Origin: Gnetum montanum
Lineage: Eukaryota; Streptophyta; Gnetopsida; Gnetales; Gnetaceae
Direction: 5' to 3'
DNA length: 64,000 nt
Assembly (NCBI GenBank): GCA_015680685.1
Contig: MNCI01007629.1
Coordinates: forward strand, 148,344-212,343
The notes under the pieces are model-generated. The model worked only from the letters and a program-made list of their open reading frames with translations. It had not been told where the DNA came from and did not search any database. Made by a program: the position numbers and the translations under genes. This document shows, one piece after another, positions 36,690 through 49,555 of the stretch; positions within the stretch are counted from its first letter, which is position 1; the number at the start of each line of letters is the position of its first letter.

Positions 36690-37665
36690 CTAGGGCATAC
36701 ACCCCTAGGGTCTCCCTTATTTCATTACGGAGCCCATCTATGATGTGATACATTAGCCTTTCCTCGGAGAAACCATGGCCTAGGCAGTTGTTTAATAGTG
36801 AGTAATATCTTTCTAAGGCCATGTCCAAGGGTTCATGTTGCCCTTGTTTCTACTCTTGGATTTGTCTCCTCAAGGCTAACACTCTTGCATAGGTTTGATA
36901 TCTTTCATTGAAGACTTCTAATTGATTTTTGTTTTAAAGATTTGTACCATACTTTTGCTTGCCAACAAGTGTCATAGGAAAGAGCTTAAGTCTTTACCAC
37001 CCATTATCAATATTGTTCCATGCACAAGCATTGTAGAAGGCTTGTAAATGATGTTGCAAATCTAAATCATAGCCTCTTGAAAACTTGGGAAAGTTGTTTA
37101 AGTCAAGCCTGCATAGATGGATTTCCTTACGATGCCTTTGAGATATTTGAATAGCCTCTTGTATATGCATTAGGCTCTTAATGGCCAGCAAGGGTTCATC
37201 ATCACTAAGTATGTTATGAGTCAGTGAGTTGGGACAATGTTGTCTTTGTTCATGTTGGCGTTCTTGACTTTGCCCGTGGGTTCGCTTTTTATTTCTACAC
37301 CGACCCCTTGAGAAATAGTCATTTGTGTCATGACCTGACGTTAAGGGAGTAGAGGAAGAGAGAGAATTGAAAGACTCATAATGACTTTTGTAAGTCTCCC
37401 AATCATACCCTAATGTACTCTTGCTAACCATTGAGAAGGTCCTAGGCCTTACGAGCCTCCTCGTTCTATGGGATGTCCCATCCTCATGAGAGGTATCTGA
37501 GTTGGATGACAAGAGTCCTTGAGTATTGTTCAGATGTCCATGAACATATGAAGCACCTATATAAGATTGCATACTCCAAACTTCTTCTTCGTCATAAATT
37601 GTGTTGGTTCTCCAATGAATTGCCTCGCTAGTTGTTGCATTAACATTGTCTTGTGAGAGAGACAT
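36690..37665 (-). pseudogene. Ty3/gypsy Gag pseudogene
   Basis: The ATG at 37665 (MSLSQDN) lies about 115 bp after the primer site. The first 223 codons are open to TAA at 36994. The chain then continues in frame with RLKLFPMTL, WKQ/NL, LRRQIQ, RYYSLLNNC and IIDGL motifs to about 36690. This order (a HLQAFYNAC-DN helix, RLKLFP-TL, an Arg-rich middle, Y-LL-C, then GL) is the standard Ty3/gypsy retrotransposon Gag core. The N-terminal 150 residues are Ser/Thr/Arg-rich and low complexity. It should form the particle coat. No protease follows in frame. I call it dead because of the TAA after NNIDNGW, probably a decayed Gln codon. Confidence 0.8.
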
Positions 37666-37779
37666 TATTATGAATTGTGTGTGACTTAATTGCAATTAAT
37701 TTTCTTTCTGAAAGATATATCATTAATACTTTTTACAGAAATATTGTATGATATAACTAGCCTAGATAACTAGCACCGT

Positions 37780-37796
37780 CCTCAGCAACAATGCTA
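37780..37796 (-). other. Primer binding site, tRNA-Asp type, decayed
   Basis: Read on the minus strand right after the 5' LTR, 12 of 17 bases match the complement of the 3' end of plant tRNA-Asp (TGGCGCCGTTGCCGGGG, known from many plant gypsy elements). All five mismatches are G-to-A or C-to-T changes, so the assignment is convincing despite the decay. Confidence 0.75.
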
Positions 37797-37797
37797 A

Positions 37798-38653
37798 TGA
37801 TGAGCAGCCAAATACCCCTATGCTCAACCATACAAATATGGGCATGTACATGCAATCCAGTTGAACTCTGTAGATGGACTAGTTGTGGCACCTAGATAGT
37901 TACACGTTGATTATAGTTTGTTGTCTTCCCACCTGGACTAGTATTTGCTTTATCATGTATGGTCTAGTCCAGCGTGAGGTGTATGATGTGATTTCTAATA
38001 CTATGGTTACTTCTAAAGGCAGTGACAAATAACTTTATTAAGCTAATAGACAATGGGAAATAAAATCTAAACTAGCCTAAGTGTAATGAGCATCCATCCT
38101 TAATCATCCGTATGCATCTTGGACCTCATGTACTACTTCTGATGTTACCAAGCATACATTACTTGAGCACTACTAAATATGCTACTGGTTACCGAGTAGT
38201 TACACTTAAATGTTCATGATTAAGATGTACTCATTCAACATTAACAACAGAAATAGAAAACGACAATAAAGAAATATAAACTAAGAAAATAATAAATAAT
38301 AATTAACAATTAAAGAAAATAAAAGCTAAGTGAATGTTGCAATGATGGAGTAATCTCAATCTTTATTGTCAGTTGTGTGCATGTCCAAGTACATCACACT
38401 CAAACAAAGGTTTTGTACAATTACAAGCATCACACTACAGGCATCCATTTGGGAAAAGGAACTAAAAACTAACAAAAAAGACTTGACCCTAAAGACTTAC
38501 CAAAAGACTCCCTTCTTATGAGCCTGAGCGCTATATTTATATGCTAACACAGGAATCACGATATCGTGTATATGATATCTTTACCTAGGCTACAATATCA
38601 CTTACCCAATATCAAGTATCCGATATCGAGGCCTGGTAAACTATAATTCATCA
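37798..38653 (-). repeat. 5' LTR of the nested element, 856 bp
   Basis: The plus strand reads TGATGAGCAGCC ... AATTCATCA. It contains the same U3 palindromes (GATATCGTG, GATATCGAG at about 38560-38630) and a TATATTTATATG region near 38533. It is followed on the right by CTTAG, the second target duplicate. Confidence 0.85.
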
Positions 38654-39376
38654 CTTAGGTAGATTCTTGTAGTTTCATTTCATAGTTTTAGCAATAGAGT
38701 GAATGCCTGCAATGTGGTGTTAAGTAGTTGTAGGGAATCTTTATTTGAGTGAAGTGTACTTGGGCACAATTCATGTTTGAAAATAGAGAACAAGACTGCT
38801 TTTCATCATTACAGAATCCACTTAGTTTTATTATTCTACTTAGCATAGTTTTCACTATTTTCTTAGTTTAATCATTTACATTTCCAAGTATTTTACTTTA
38901 CCTATTCATTAGTAAAGCAGAATTAGTACAAATGGTTTTGAGTGTGTAAGTGTAATCATTTGGTAATCCCAACAATATTATTGCTTGGTTTGCCTAGCAG
39001 CATAATGCTTGGTAACCTAGTAATGATTACATGAGCCCAAGATGTGTACAATAAGCCAAGACTATATGTTTATTGCTCTAGGCTAGAGTAGATTTACATT
39101 ACCATCATTACTTAGACTTAGGATTAAATTTCATTCCCAATTATGTTTATCACTAGGAGTAAAATGAGCCTAGAAACATCAATTATCATATGTCTTACTT
39201 TGGACTAAACTATACATGAAAAAGCTACTGCTAGTCCAAGTGGGAAGACAACATTCTATGATAAATGCTTAACGATCTAGATGCCAAAACTAGTCCCATC
39301 CAAAAAATGCTACTGGATCATGAGTGAATGCTTATGATTTGTATGGCTGGGCATAGGGGGTACTTGCCACTCATCA
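38654..39376 (+). repeat. Right part of the older element's 3' LTR
   Basis: It resumes the LTR interrupted at 32289 and aligns with 14817-15540 of the LTR of copy A (shared GAGTGAATGCCT and AATGTGGTGTT words, then TTTAGTTTT-rich sequence), ending TTGCCACTCATCA. With the left part it gives an LTR of about 1.04 kb. Confidence 0.75.
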
Positions 39377-42300
39377 ATTTAATTTACATCACTTTCAACA
39401 TGCATGTTTGAACATAAAATAACAAAATAATTTGAGGTAAAAATGAAAAATTATGGTGAAATACCAACATATTCTACACATCTAGCACTTCATTACTTAA
39501 CATAAACCTTATGTTGAGAAGCTTTACCATCAAATATAACTTATTTTTTAATATTAGTTTTAATCTTTGAGGTTTAGTTAATTTATCATTATTTTTTTAA
39601 GATTTACATATAAAATAATAGGCTTACTAGTTGAACTTAAAAGATGGCAAGTTAATGCATGAGTTAAACTTAGAAGATACCAAATTAATTTGGTATTAGA
39701 AGATCCCATAGGATGGAAATCAAAGGAAAAAATTTCTTTGAATATAAGGTAAGAAGTTTATATCTCTTAGCATCTAAAGTTCTATTATTAATAAATCTAT
39801 ATTTCAATTCTTTGAATTCAACAATGAAATTAAATTAATACTAAAGCCAAATTTTAGTTTCGTTAGAAATAGTGATCTGATACAAGCATCATACAATTGA
39901 TCTTTAACATGTTAGTGTTTCAATCTAAGTTCTTAGTTTTGTTATTTATTTTCTTATTCTTGGTTGTTAAGCATAAGGGTATATTTAAATATTTATATTA
40001 ATAATATGTTGTATCTAGCTAGTGGTCTATGTTGGTATATTTTAATATCTCTATTATGTTTATACTTATGATTGTATGTCTTGAGGTTTGAATCCTTGAC
40101 TTCTTATTTACGTGTATTTTATTGGCATTCTATGATTAGTACACCATAGTGTATTTTATTATAAGCTTGTGGGTATTTGAACCTCAAAATAATTATAATA
40201 TAGCCTAATGGTATGAGTCTTGGCCCAATAACCTCATGTCATAGGTTTAATTCTACTACGTAGCACTGAGTTATAAAATTCTATAAAATCCTGGGGTGTA
40301 CCTATGTTTTACTTAATTTGGGTTCCAACACCCCTTGAAGTAATTATAATATAGGTACATACCCTCACCTATTGCATGTTCTTATAAAATTATGTATAAC
40401 ATATCTTGGAATAGCCCCTCATTTATTGGTAAGTATACATGTTTTATTATGTATCATGTTTCTTAAGATTTGGACCTTCGACCTTTCTCTTATTACATAT
40501 TTGGAAATATTATTATTTTTTATTTTCCTTATTATTTCTTATATTTGCTAATGCTTGGTGCCTCTTGTGAAGAATAGGTTAGAAGGTGGTGGTGGCCCAT
40601 TGCTAGTATTTTATTTATGTTTAATTACATTTATTTTAAATTTTAAATTTTATGTTATTCTAATATTTTTGAAATGATGTAAGAATATATTCTAAATGTA
40701 TGTTAAATTGATATTTGGAATTTATTCTAATTATTCTCTTATTTTATCTTGGTCATTGGGAACCCATTCTTGGGAAATGTCAACTATATCTAGTATTTCT
40801 TGATAATTTGAACTCATAAGCATAGCTACTTATGAACTAATTGAACCCTTTTGTGGATGCATGTGATCTAATCTTAGAAGTTAGATTATTAAATTATTAT
40901 TCTTAAAATTGTTCAATTTTAAATTTATGCCTATAAATACTTAGTAGCACTAGCTCTTTTAGCATCAATTGTACATGACTCCCTCTCCCATTCTCTTGCT
41001 CATGGATATGTATGGTAAATCTCTTAACAATTTCTAGATCTAAACCTATGCTTGCTTGATGAAGCTCTACTCTTATTTGATCATTCAAGGTAAATGAAAT
41101 GTTTCTTTTTTTTCATCAATTTTCCTTATAGCTTAATCCTCTTAAATGTTGCCTCTCCTATTATTCTCTCTATGTTGAACTAACTTCTTACTTATTGTTG
41201 ATCTAACCTTGATTTATTATTTTCTTATTGTAAATTTGCTATCTTTTGCAATTTCTACTTTGTGTTTTGACTTCATCTTTCTCTTGCATCATCTCCTCTA
41301 GCTAGCAATGGTAGTGGTGGTCTTCTTAAATGTCATAACTTAGGTCATGATGGGAGTTGTAATGGTTTTTCTTCTTATATTCTAAACTAGTACAATCTTG
41401 GTAGCATTTGAAGAAAAAGATAACTTCAAATGATAGTAGTGAGCAAATATTTAGGATTTCCATGGGTGCATTCAAGGTGTTAGAAGCTCAGAAATAATGA
41501 TTAGGCTATTGTTATTAGTTGGTCGATCATCTAGTTTGATTTTGAAGCTAGCGCATTAACCTAAGAGCATTGTAGATAGTATCAACATAATTCATATACA
41601 CATGATTTTCAGTGAGACAACTATTATGAGAATGACTAGTTAATTAATAATTTGACTTCAAAGCTTCAACTTATGATACTATAGTTAGTAGAAAATAGTA
41701 TTTAAGATGGTGGTGAGAATCTAGGACCTAGGGTAGCTATAGGATTGATACTAGCTCTAATGTAGCCTAACAATTGGTCATTTGACATTTATAAGGGTTT
41801 ACTAATCTAATAATTGGCCATGTCATATATGAGGGTTGGTCTATACAGGTGAGATGTCACACCAAATAGTGCTTGATGGCTAGTTAAGTTAGTATCAACC
41901 TTATACTTAATTCTATGTTTGATGCTAAAAATTTCATAGAAAATCCATAGGTAGAACAAATCATGACTTAATGGTAGATTATTGCATTTGTTAATGATTT
42001 TGATTAATGGATCTTTTTAATCAATAGCTTTTGCTGATTCTAATAGTATGCTTTATAGCATGGGCCCTAGCTGCCAGCATTATTCTAGATGGAACCATGG
42101 TGATTTCCTCTACTATGAAGGGATTATAACCTTTCATGCATGTGTTTCATGCAGATTGTAGATGATAGCTTGGATGGAGTTCCCAAGTGATAGTGTTAGT
42201 ACACTAGAGTACGTAATGAAAGTAATGATGTGATACAAATAAAGGATTTAAATATTATTGTATACTTGGAGCATTATTATGGATTTATAAAATAACCCAA

Positions 42301-43179
42301 TGTGGTTGCATATTATGTTTCATAAAACTATGTGCATCAAGAATATGTATTCTAGACATTGGTATAACATTACATTGATTTTTTAAGTATTTAATTCTTT
42401 ATGATTTATTCAAGTATGCATATAGGATTATAAGGTTTCATACTTGGTATATTAAATTTTCTCAAATGAATTATTTGGATATTAAGTTTTTCATATGAAT
42501 TATATGATTTTCTATTAATTAACTCATGCTTGTTAAGCAATTTTCTAAATTTATCTATGGAAAATTTGGTATATGACATTATTCAATATGTCCAGTAGGC
42601 CATGGGAAGATAGGATAAGATTTTGTATTAATACAAACAATGTATCATAACAGTATCAAAAGAAAAGAAAAGTACAAAGATAACTTGAGATTTGTTTAAA
42701 TAATAAGATGGTTGAACTTAAATAAACATTTTGTAACAACATGTAGAGTAGGTTAAATAGATAGGTGAATCACAACTAGCTTTGACAAGATGTTGTAGAG
42801 GTTGAAGGGTGTCAAACACCCACCNACTAATCTTGGAAAACCTCCTCTTTGAGGTAGGAAAAGAATTAGGTCTTACCCTTATTCAAAAGCATCCTCATGG
42901 GTTTTCACTTCTTACTAGAGAATTTTTGTAAAGAGAATGAGAAAACTCTCTCTAAATACAAAAGAACACATTAATAAAAAATAATGAATAAACAACATAA
43001 GTTGAAAGTTTTCCACCCTTAAGCCTCAAAAACAAAAATTAATTAATTATTTAACTTTCATTGGGAGCTTTTTCTTACATGAGGTTGTAGTTAAAAAGAT
43101 ACATCTTTGAAAATATGAAAATTAACTTCTAAAGAGATGTTATAGTTATGCTCTTACTATCGGAAAATAACTACACACT
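39377..43179. other. AT-rich stretch, no gene apart from a SINE-like copy
   Basis: No coding signal is seen. A SINE-like element is at 40193-40336. A GGGTGTCAAACACCC hairpin at about 42808-42822 sits immediately left of the single N at 42825, suggesting a local assembly break. Confidence 0.45.
40193..40336 (+). mobile_element. tRNA-derived SINE-like element, second copy
   Basis: ATAGCCTAATGGT (A-box-like), AGGTTTAATTC (B-box-like) about 50 bp on, then CTGAGTTATAAAATTCT and a final TTCCAACACCCC, parallel to 17808-17975. Confidence 0.6.
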
Positions 43180-46100
43180 AAAGCTTCAAAATAGAGTAGA
43201 AAATAAGTAGTTGAAGACACTTCCAAAAGCAAAGAAAGAAATTAAACAAATCAAGTTAATCACTAAGAATGATTTCATTGATGCTTGATAAAAAGTTGTT
43301 ACAAATTTTGTATGTCCATTACAAATCATGTTGTGCAGTAGGATACTCAAAAAAACCATGAGAAAAAGAGTCTTCACTTTCACAAAGAGGACATTGAAGA
43401 GAAATAACTCTTATATGTTTAAGATGAGTGTTAATAGAAAGACCTTGATAAATAAGATACCACAGAAAAGTATAAATTTTAGGAAAAGTAAAAGCTTTCC
43501 AAATATCTTTTACTTTTCTCATCCAAAATTGTGGTGATAATTACATATTCCAGACCTTATTGAATTTGTTACTAATAAAATCATTCTTTGTAATAATTTT
43601 GTATGCAACTTTTGTGTTAAAAGGAAAAACAAATCTACCATCCTTTCAAAAAATATCTAGAAAAGCTTAATACAAATTATGATCAACTTTAAATAAATTC
43701 TCAAGATCATAATTAATTTTTCAAAATCTCTTTTTCTTTCTTTCTATTCAAAATATAGAGGCTAGAAGCCTCCTTCCATATAATCCATCTATCATGCATA
43801 CATACAAAGGAAACTATAGTGATACCAAACTTGCTCCAAGTGGTACACAATATAGATGAGTTAGTATTCCAAGCTCTTTCATTAGAAGGAAGTCACCATG
43901 GGCTAATTTGCTTAAGCATGTCTTCTTAAACTATATTATGATTATAATTTCAATGTTTAATAAGCTTGCTTCATGTCTTCCAAATTTGTTTAAGAATTGG
44001 AGAATTAAGGATAAAAATGGCTTGAGTAAAAATAAGATTATCAAGAAAGTTATTAGAAGACCAATTGTTATCATTTTTAGATTTATCTTGCATAAGTCCA
44101 TATCTTTAAAAAAACATCCAAACATCATCTTCATCAATGTAATTTATAATTCATTTTGCTGTAATAAAAATACCCTTATTATAATAATTAATGAGGCCAA
44201 GACCTTCATCTTTCTTGCTACTAGTGCAAACAACCCAAGCAACTTTTTAAAAGCCTTATCTATGTTGCTTAGTAAACTAAAGAAATCAATGGATAATATG
44301 ATCAATTCTATCATAAGAATTTTTAGAAGGAGGTCACCAACTAGAGTAATAAACATAAATTAATTAAAGCATCTATTTAATAACTAAAAATTTTGCATAA
44401 AGGGTGAGCTTTTTTCTTTTCCTTTATCAAGCTTCTTTATAATTTTATCAACCACATAATTCTACAAAATAGTAATATTAGGCTAAAAAAATGTATTCCT
44501 AAAATTTTAAAAACCAAATCTTTTTCAAGATTTTCCAAGGCTTTAGAGTAACCTACGCAGGAATATTATCATTACAATAAATAACAAGTTTTTGTAAATT
44601 AATACGAGAGCTAGATAACATACAATAATCTTTCACTCTAGATAATCAAATATTGATATGTTGCCAAAAATTATTGATCATAAAAAAAGAATCATTTATA
44701 AATTACATGTAAACAATTGCATAAATTGATCATCAATTGAAATTTCCTTAATAATATTCCTGTATAGATCATAATGCAAATTATGTGAACAAAAGTCTAT
44801 AGTAATATTAAAAACATAAGGAGTTAGAGGACAACCTTGACAAATTGACTATTGAAGAGAAAAAGAGAAACTTAATCTAAAATTTGTAATAGCTTGAGCA
44901 TTAGCATTAGTGAGTAGGTCACAGACATGATGAATAAAATATTCACTAAATCCTAGTTTATACAATAAGAAATGATGAAATTTCTTTTAATATGGTCATC
45001 AGCTTTAACATATTCTAACTTAATAAAAGTAATGTCTTGGTTAGTATCAAAAGCCCACTACATTCCTTCCTAAGTTGCAATAACATTATTTAAGATATGT
45101 GTGCCTTTAACAAAACCTATCTACTCAGGTTTGATGATATCTTCTATAACCTTCTAAATCTAACAAGTCATGCATTTAGCTAAAATTTTATAGTTATTAA
45201 GAAGAGTAATATGTCTCCAATTATCAATATGTTGAAGATATTTATTCTTAGGAAGAAGATGAATCACACTGTCATTAATATTTTTAACAAGAGAAACTTT
45301 TTTAATGGCTTCTTGGAAAACATGAAAAAGATTATTTCTAACAATGTCCCAATGCTTCTTAAAAAATCCCATTGGAAAATCATCAAATCCTGGGGCTTTA
45401 CCATCAACTAAATTAAAAACAAGTATTTTGATTTTTTCCACTATAATTTTTGCTTCAAAAGAAATTTGGTGTGTTTTTGTTATAAGCTAAGGAATATGCA
45501 TACTAGAGGCCTTAAAGGTTTCCTTACTAAAATATTTTGAGAAAATAATAGAACAAAAGGATTTTCTAAAAAGAATTGTTAATAGTCTCAACATCTATAA
45601 TGATAAAATCATTTATATAAAGTGATTCTAGTTTAGGTACTTGATCCTTTTCTTTAAGAAATTTAATGTATCTCTTACAAGGTACATCTACAATATTAAA
45701 CCAAGACAGGTGACATATAGTGAGAGGAACTTTTAGCTTTAAAAGCATCCCAACACTATTTAGCAAAATAGGTTCTAGCCAAGGATTTTTAAGTTTCAAG
45801 ATCAAAGGGATTCTAGTCTAAAAATAGTTGCATTTTTTTTAACAAATTCTACAAGGTCTTATTCAACTTAATGCTTCCAATTCATAAATTTCTTTCCAAA
45901 TTATCTTGTATAATTTCTGATTCTATAAGTAATTCATTGCTAGTTGTTAATCCAATGAATATCACTAGTAGGTTTTTCTTCTACATTCCATAAAAACTTC
46001 AAAATATTTTTTCATTGGGTCCTATGAACATATTAGCATTTATATGCATAAGCTTGTACTTTCAAAATTGGGAAGAATTAATTCTAAATAGAAAAATGCT

Positions 46101-47990
46101 AATAGAAAAATGATTTAACAATATAACATCTGTATGCACTTTTACTTTCTTTGTAGACTTCCAAAAAGAAACATTAAAGATTTAAAATCTATTAAGATGA
46201 TAATAAATTCTATCATTTCTTTGTTGATAATTACACTAAGTATAATGCTTCTCATTTGAATGATGTGAGAATAAAGAGCTAACATTAGAAACAAGATATT
46301 TTTTCTTTTAAATTTTACCAATCTTCTTTTTCTTGAGCATGCATATTAGGAGGAAGATCACCAAGTTTATCTAAATGACTTTCAACCATACCGACATCAC
46401 CTTCAATGATCTAAGAAACTTTAGGTGAAGATAGAATATATTTTCAAACCACTAATCAATCTTTAAATTATTAAGAGCATAAATATTACAAATCCAAAGT
46501 CTTATTTTTCACTGTGAAAAGTAATCCAAATAACTCTTTCCAAGGTTATCAAAGCCAAAATTCAAAACTTTTCCAATCCTATTTTTAATAACTAAAATAG
46601 CAACACCTCCTTTAGTAACTTCATGAGTAGTAGAAAAAACATTGTAGTTTTTTAAAATGCCTTTATAAACAAAAGTAATATCATGTACTAAAATCTTAAT
46701 CTCTTGCAGGAAAAAAAAGTTTATAGATAATTATTAATTTGAAAATACTTGTTGTCAATCTTTGCTTTGGTCCTATTAAAAAGGCCCTAAACATTCTATG
46801 ATAAAACCAACATTGAGATTTAGGGGAAAAGACCCCTATCCTTGAGTTTTCAAGCTTACCATTTATCTCACAATTTATGTCACTAATGGGTGACAATGCA
46901 TTATCTAGTGAGAAAAAATTTATGTAGTGTTATAAGTTAAGAGGGAAGGAGATAACTTAAGTGTTTTTGAATTGAAATATGTATCCATAGCCCTCTTCTT
47001 TTTGCGATTCACTATGTGAAATCCATATGCATTTGCACTTTTATTGCTAGTCCTTGCTAAAATGTTTTTCTAAAAAAAGAATTTTCTTTAGATATCGAGA
47101 GTGTACTAGCATCTTCAAATTTAAAAGGATTAGTAAAAGCTTAAAAACTTATTAAAAAAGATTTCATTTATGCCTACTGAAAATTACTATTATTTTTCTT
47201 TTCTAAAAGTTATTGTTTCTTTTCCTCAGGAATAACTTTTTTATCAAGAATAGGATATTTTTCAATAACATGGCCTTCATGATGACAATAGCTACAACAT
47301 CCTCGCAAATTATAATATGTAATTTTTTGGGAAAAGCATTGATTACCAATCTTAAGTTTTAATTGTGTCTTCCTTTGTCATAAATTAATCTCTATAAAAT
47401 AACATGTGTCATGCACATCATCTAGTAATGTTTTTTATTCTTTTTAAGGATTTTTATTATGCTACTAATCATTTTGCTTTCAACACTTACAAAAATAAGA
47501 GAAATATTTTCTAATTTAATCTATTAAGAAATTTTAGAATAATCAAAAGAATAGAGGTCAAAATCCACTTTCCATTTTTAAGCAATAAAATATTTGTGTT
47601 GACCCATAAAACTTTAAGATCTAAGGATTCCTCAATTAATTTAGAATTAGCTAGTTTAATAGGTAAAAAAGATTTCAAAAAATAATAAGCACACAAAACA
47701 TTAAATGCATAGTGTTCAAGGATAGCTTGAATCACTAGTATAAAATCCTTACTTAGATAAATAAATCCAATAATTTGTGGAAATATACAATGAAAAGTGA
47801 TATCTTTTGATAGAGATTTATATAATAATTAGTTAAAAAAAAATCAAAAACTTTAGAATCCTTGATAGTCTCTACAGTCTTAGAGACATTAGTATTCTGC
47901 ATCTTCAGATAATTCTTTGCCAAAAATATTTCTATCATAATAACTCCACAAGAAACCCTTGAGATTGACAAAATTTCAAATACTTTGCTT
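43180..47990 (-). mobile_element. L1-type LINE, heavily decayed
   Basis: Domains run in the expected order on the minus strand. ORF1 remnant: about 47970-47200, with a zinc knuckle CSYCHHEGH (final Cys lost) at about 47310-47240. ORF2 endonuclease segment: GGVAILV ... ICNIYALNN at about 46625-46450, fitting an exonuclease-endonuclease-phosphatase fold. Reverse transcriptase: 45441-45160 (KAPGFDDFPMGFFKKHW, then HLLPKN and RHITLLNNYKILAK), continuing through FVKGTHILNNVI, AFDTNQDITFIKL (about 45110-44990) and CQGCPLTPY (about 44845-44820). Zinc-binding RVT tail: about 43520-43320 with FPKIYTFLWYLI and CPLC. Stops and frameshifts are frequent throughout. The 3' poly(A) and target duplications were not identified. 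Confidence 0.85.
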
Positions 47991-48825
47991 TGAACCCCAA
48001 AACTGGTAACTAATGCTAAGTTATAATGTTCTGAAATAACTCATATATTATTGTAAAGGCTTACCAAATCAATATACCTTTAAAGTGTCATATTGACTAT
48101 ATGTCCTATGATGTGCTTATAGTCATTATTTTAAGTTTTGATACTTCATCTTATTGTTACCTCCAAAATTTATGGTTATGATGTCAAAGGGTATCATAGT
48201 AGCACGGTAATAAGTAAACCTTCATAAGTTATTAGAGTGTTTCTTAATAGGCAATTTAGAGATTATTGCCCAACCTAGATTATTTACATCTATCTTTTGT
48301 TACATAAAATATTTCAAAAGAAGAAAAATAAGATATTAATGAAATTGAAACTAAAAAATTTTATAACATCTTATTACATCCATGTGGAGACTTTTAGTTT
48401 TTCATGTCCAAATTTTGACTATATATATCTCCAAGCCATATAACTAGCATAATATTTTGGTAGAACATAAGCAATAACAAAATGATGCCTCAAGTGCACA
48501 ACTCAATTCAATTTGTTATAAACAAAAGAAAATGCTTAATAGTTAAACTATGCTCTAATTAACAAAAGGTTTATATGATCTTTTCTTGTTACATTTAATA
48601 TTAGTTGTCCACTTTTTTGAGTCAAAATTTAATTTTTATGATATAAATTTACGGTTTGTCTAATAGATCCTTTGGATCTTCAAGTATAATAAAACATCAT
48701 TTTTAGTTTTAGTTTCAATTAGCATGTAGAGAGCATTACATTTACATTTGTTAGACAAAATGTCTCTTGAGATTTAATCTTCGTATGACCTATTGAACTT
48801 CAAAGATCTATTCGGTAATATTGAA

Positions 48826-49340
48826 CTTGTAAGTTATAAATTGATTTTCAATGAAAAGAAATGAACATACCTACAACAATTCTAAGTGTAGAATATGATG
48901 CTAATCCAAATCCCTTTATTACTTTGGTATAATACCAAAATGGAAGATGAAACCCCTATATCTTATCTTTTAAATGAATTTTCATTACAAACACTATTAT
49001 AATAGGTCCAAAAGCTTTTATTTTAATTGGAAATTTCTTACGTTTGAGTGTGGTATGAATTAACCTCCTTCTTTAGATTTCCATTGGATAGGTTATAGTG
49101 TAATTTGTGCATAATCAGTCAAATATGCATGCATTTTATCAACTTGATAAATTAATTTAATAATATAAGTATTTTTTATTATTAAAAGTTTTTCAAAAAA
49201 TGTTTTCCTATTCTTTTATGAAATATTTGTATTTTTTTAAAGATGATCAAGGTAAAGAAAACTTACAAATCAATCATTTATTCACTAGCTTTTTAAAGCT
49301 ATAAAAAACTAGTTTTCTTAAAGCTTTTGGTTCATATCTT
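48826..49340. repeat. Duplicated block, unit 1 (offset about 730 bp)
   Basis: It starts TTGAACTTGTAAGTTATAAA and shares ordered landmarks with 49556-50095: a TAGAATATGATGCTAAT word, TTTGGTA-ACCAAAATG, TTTGAGTGTGGT(A/G)TGAATTAACC, a TTGATAAATTAATTT word and a CTAGCTTT...AAAGC end. No coding signal. Confidence 0.65.
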
Positions 49341-49555
49341 TTGTTGAAGGGTGATATTCTATAATATTTGTTTATTAAGGTTTTGACTAAACCATTCAAA
49401 TATTCAAAAATATGTCTTTAAGTTCATTGTATTATACCTACAAATCACAAATATTAATTAACAAGTGGTAGCTTAAGTGGTTAGCTCATTATCTAATAAA
49501 TATTTTTATATAGTTTACTTATAATCAAGTTGTTTTGGGCTCTAATATTTAATAA

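Larger units (their letters stand above)
32290..38653 (-). mobile_element. Complete gypsy-class element (6.36 kb) with gag and an accessory ORF but no recognisable pol
   Basis: Reading on the minus strand: 5' LTR 38653-37798, primer site 37796-37780, gag 37665 to about 36690, spacer, internal promoter about 35920-35870, accessory ORF 35355-33345, purine tract at about 33164-33157, 3' LTR 33156-32290. Both LTRs have TGAT...ATCA ends. Flanks are TTTAG on the left and CTTAG on the right, differing by one C/T, as expected of an old 5-bp target duplication. The insertion splits a sister LTR. I found no protease, reverse transcriptase, RNase H or integrase, so transposition must have relied on a partner element. 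Both ORFs are broken now. Confidence 0.8.

Noticed and set aside
36994-37665. A host gene of unknown function (223-codon open frame)
   Set aside because: Its position just after an LTR and tRNA-Asp primer site and the Gag core downstream identify it as retroelement gag.
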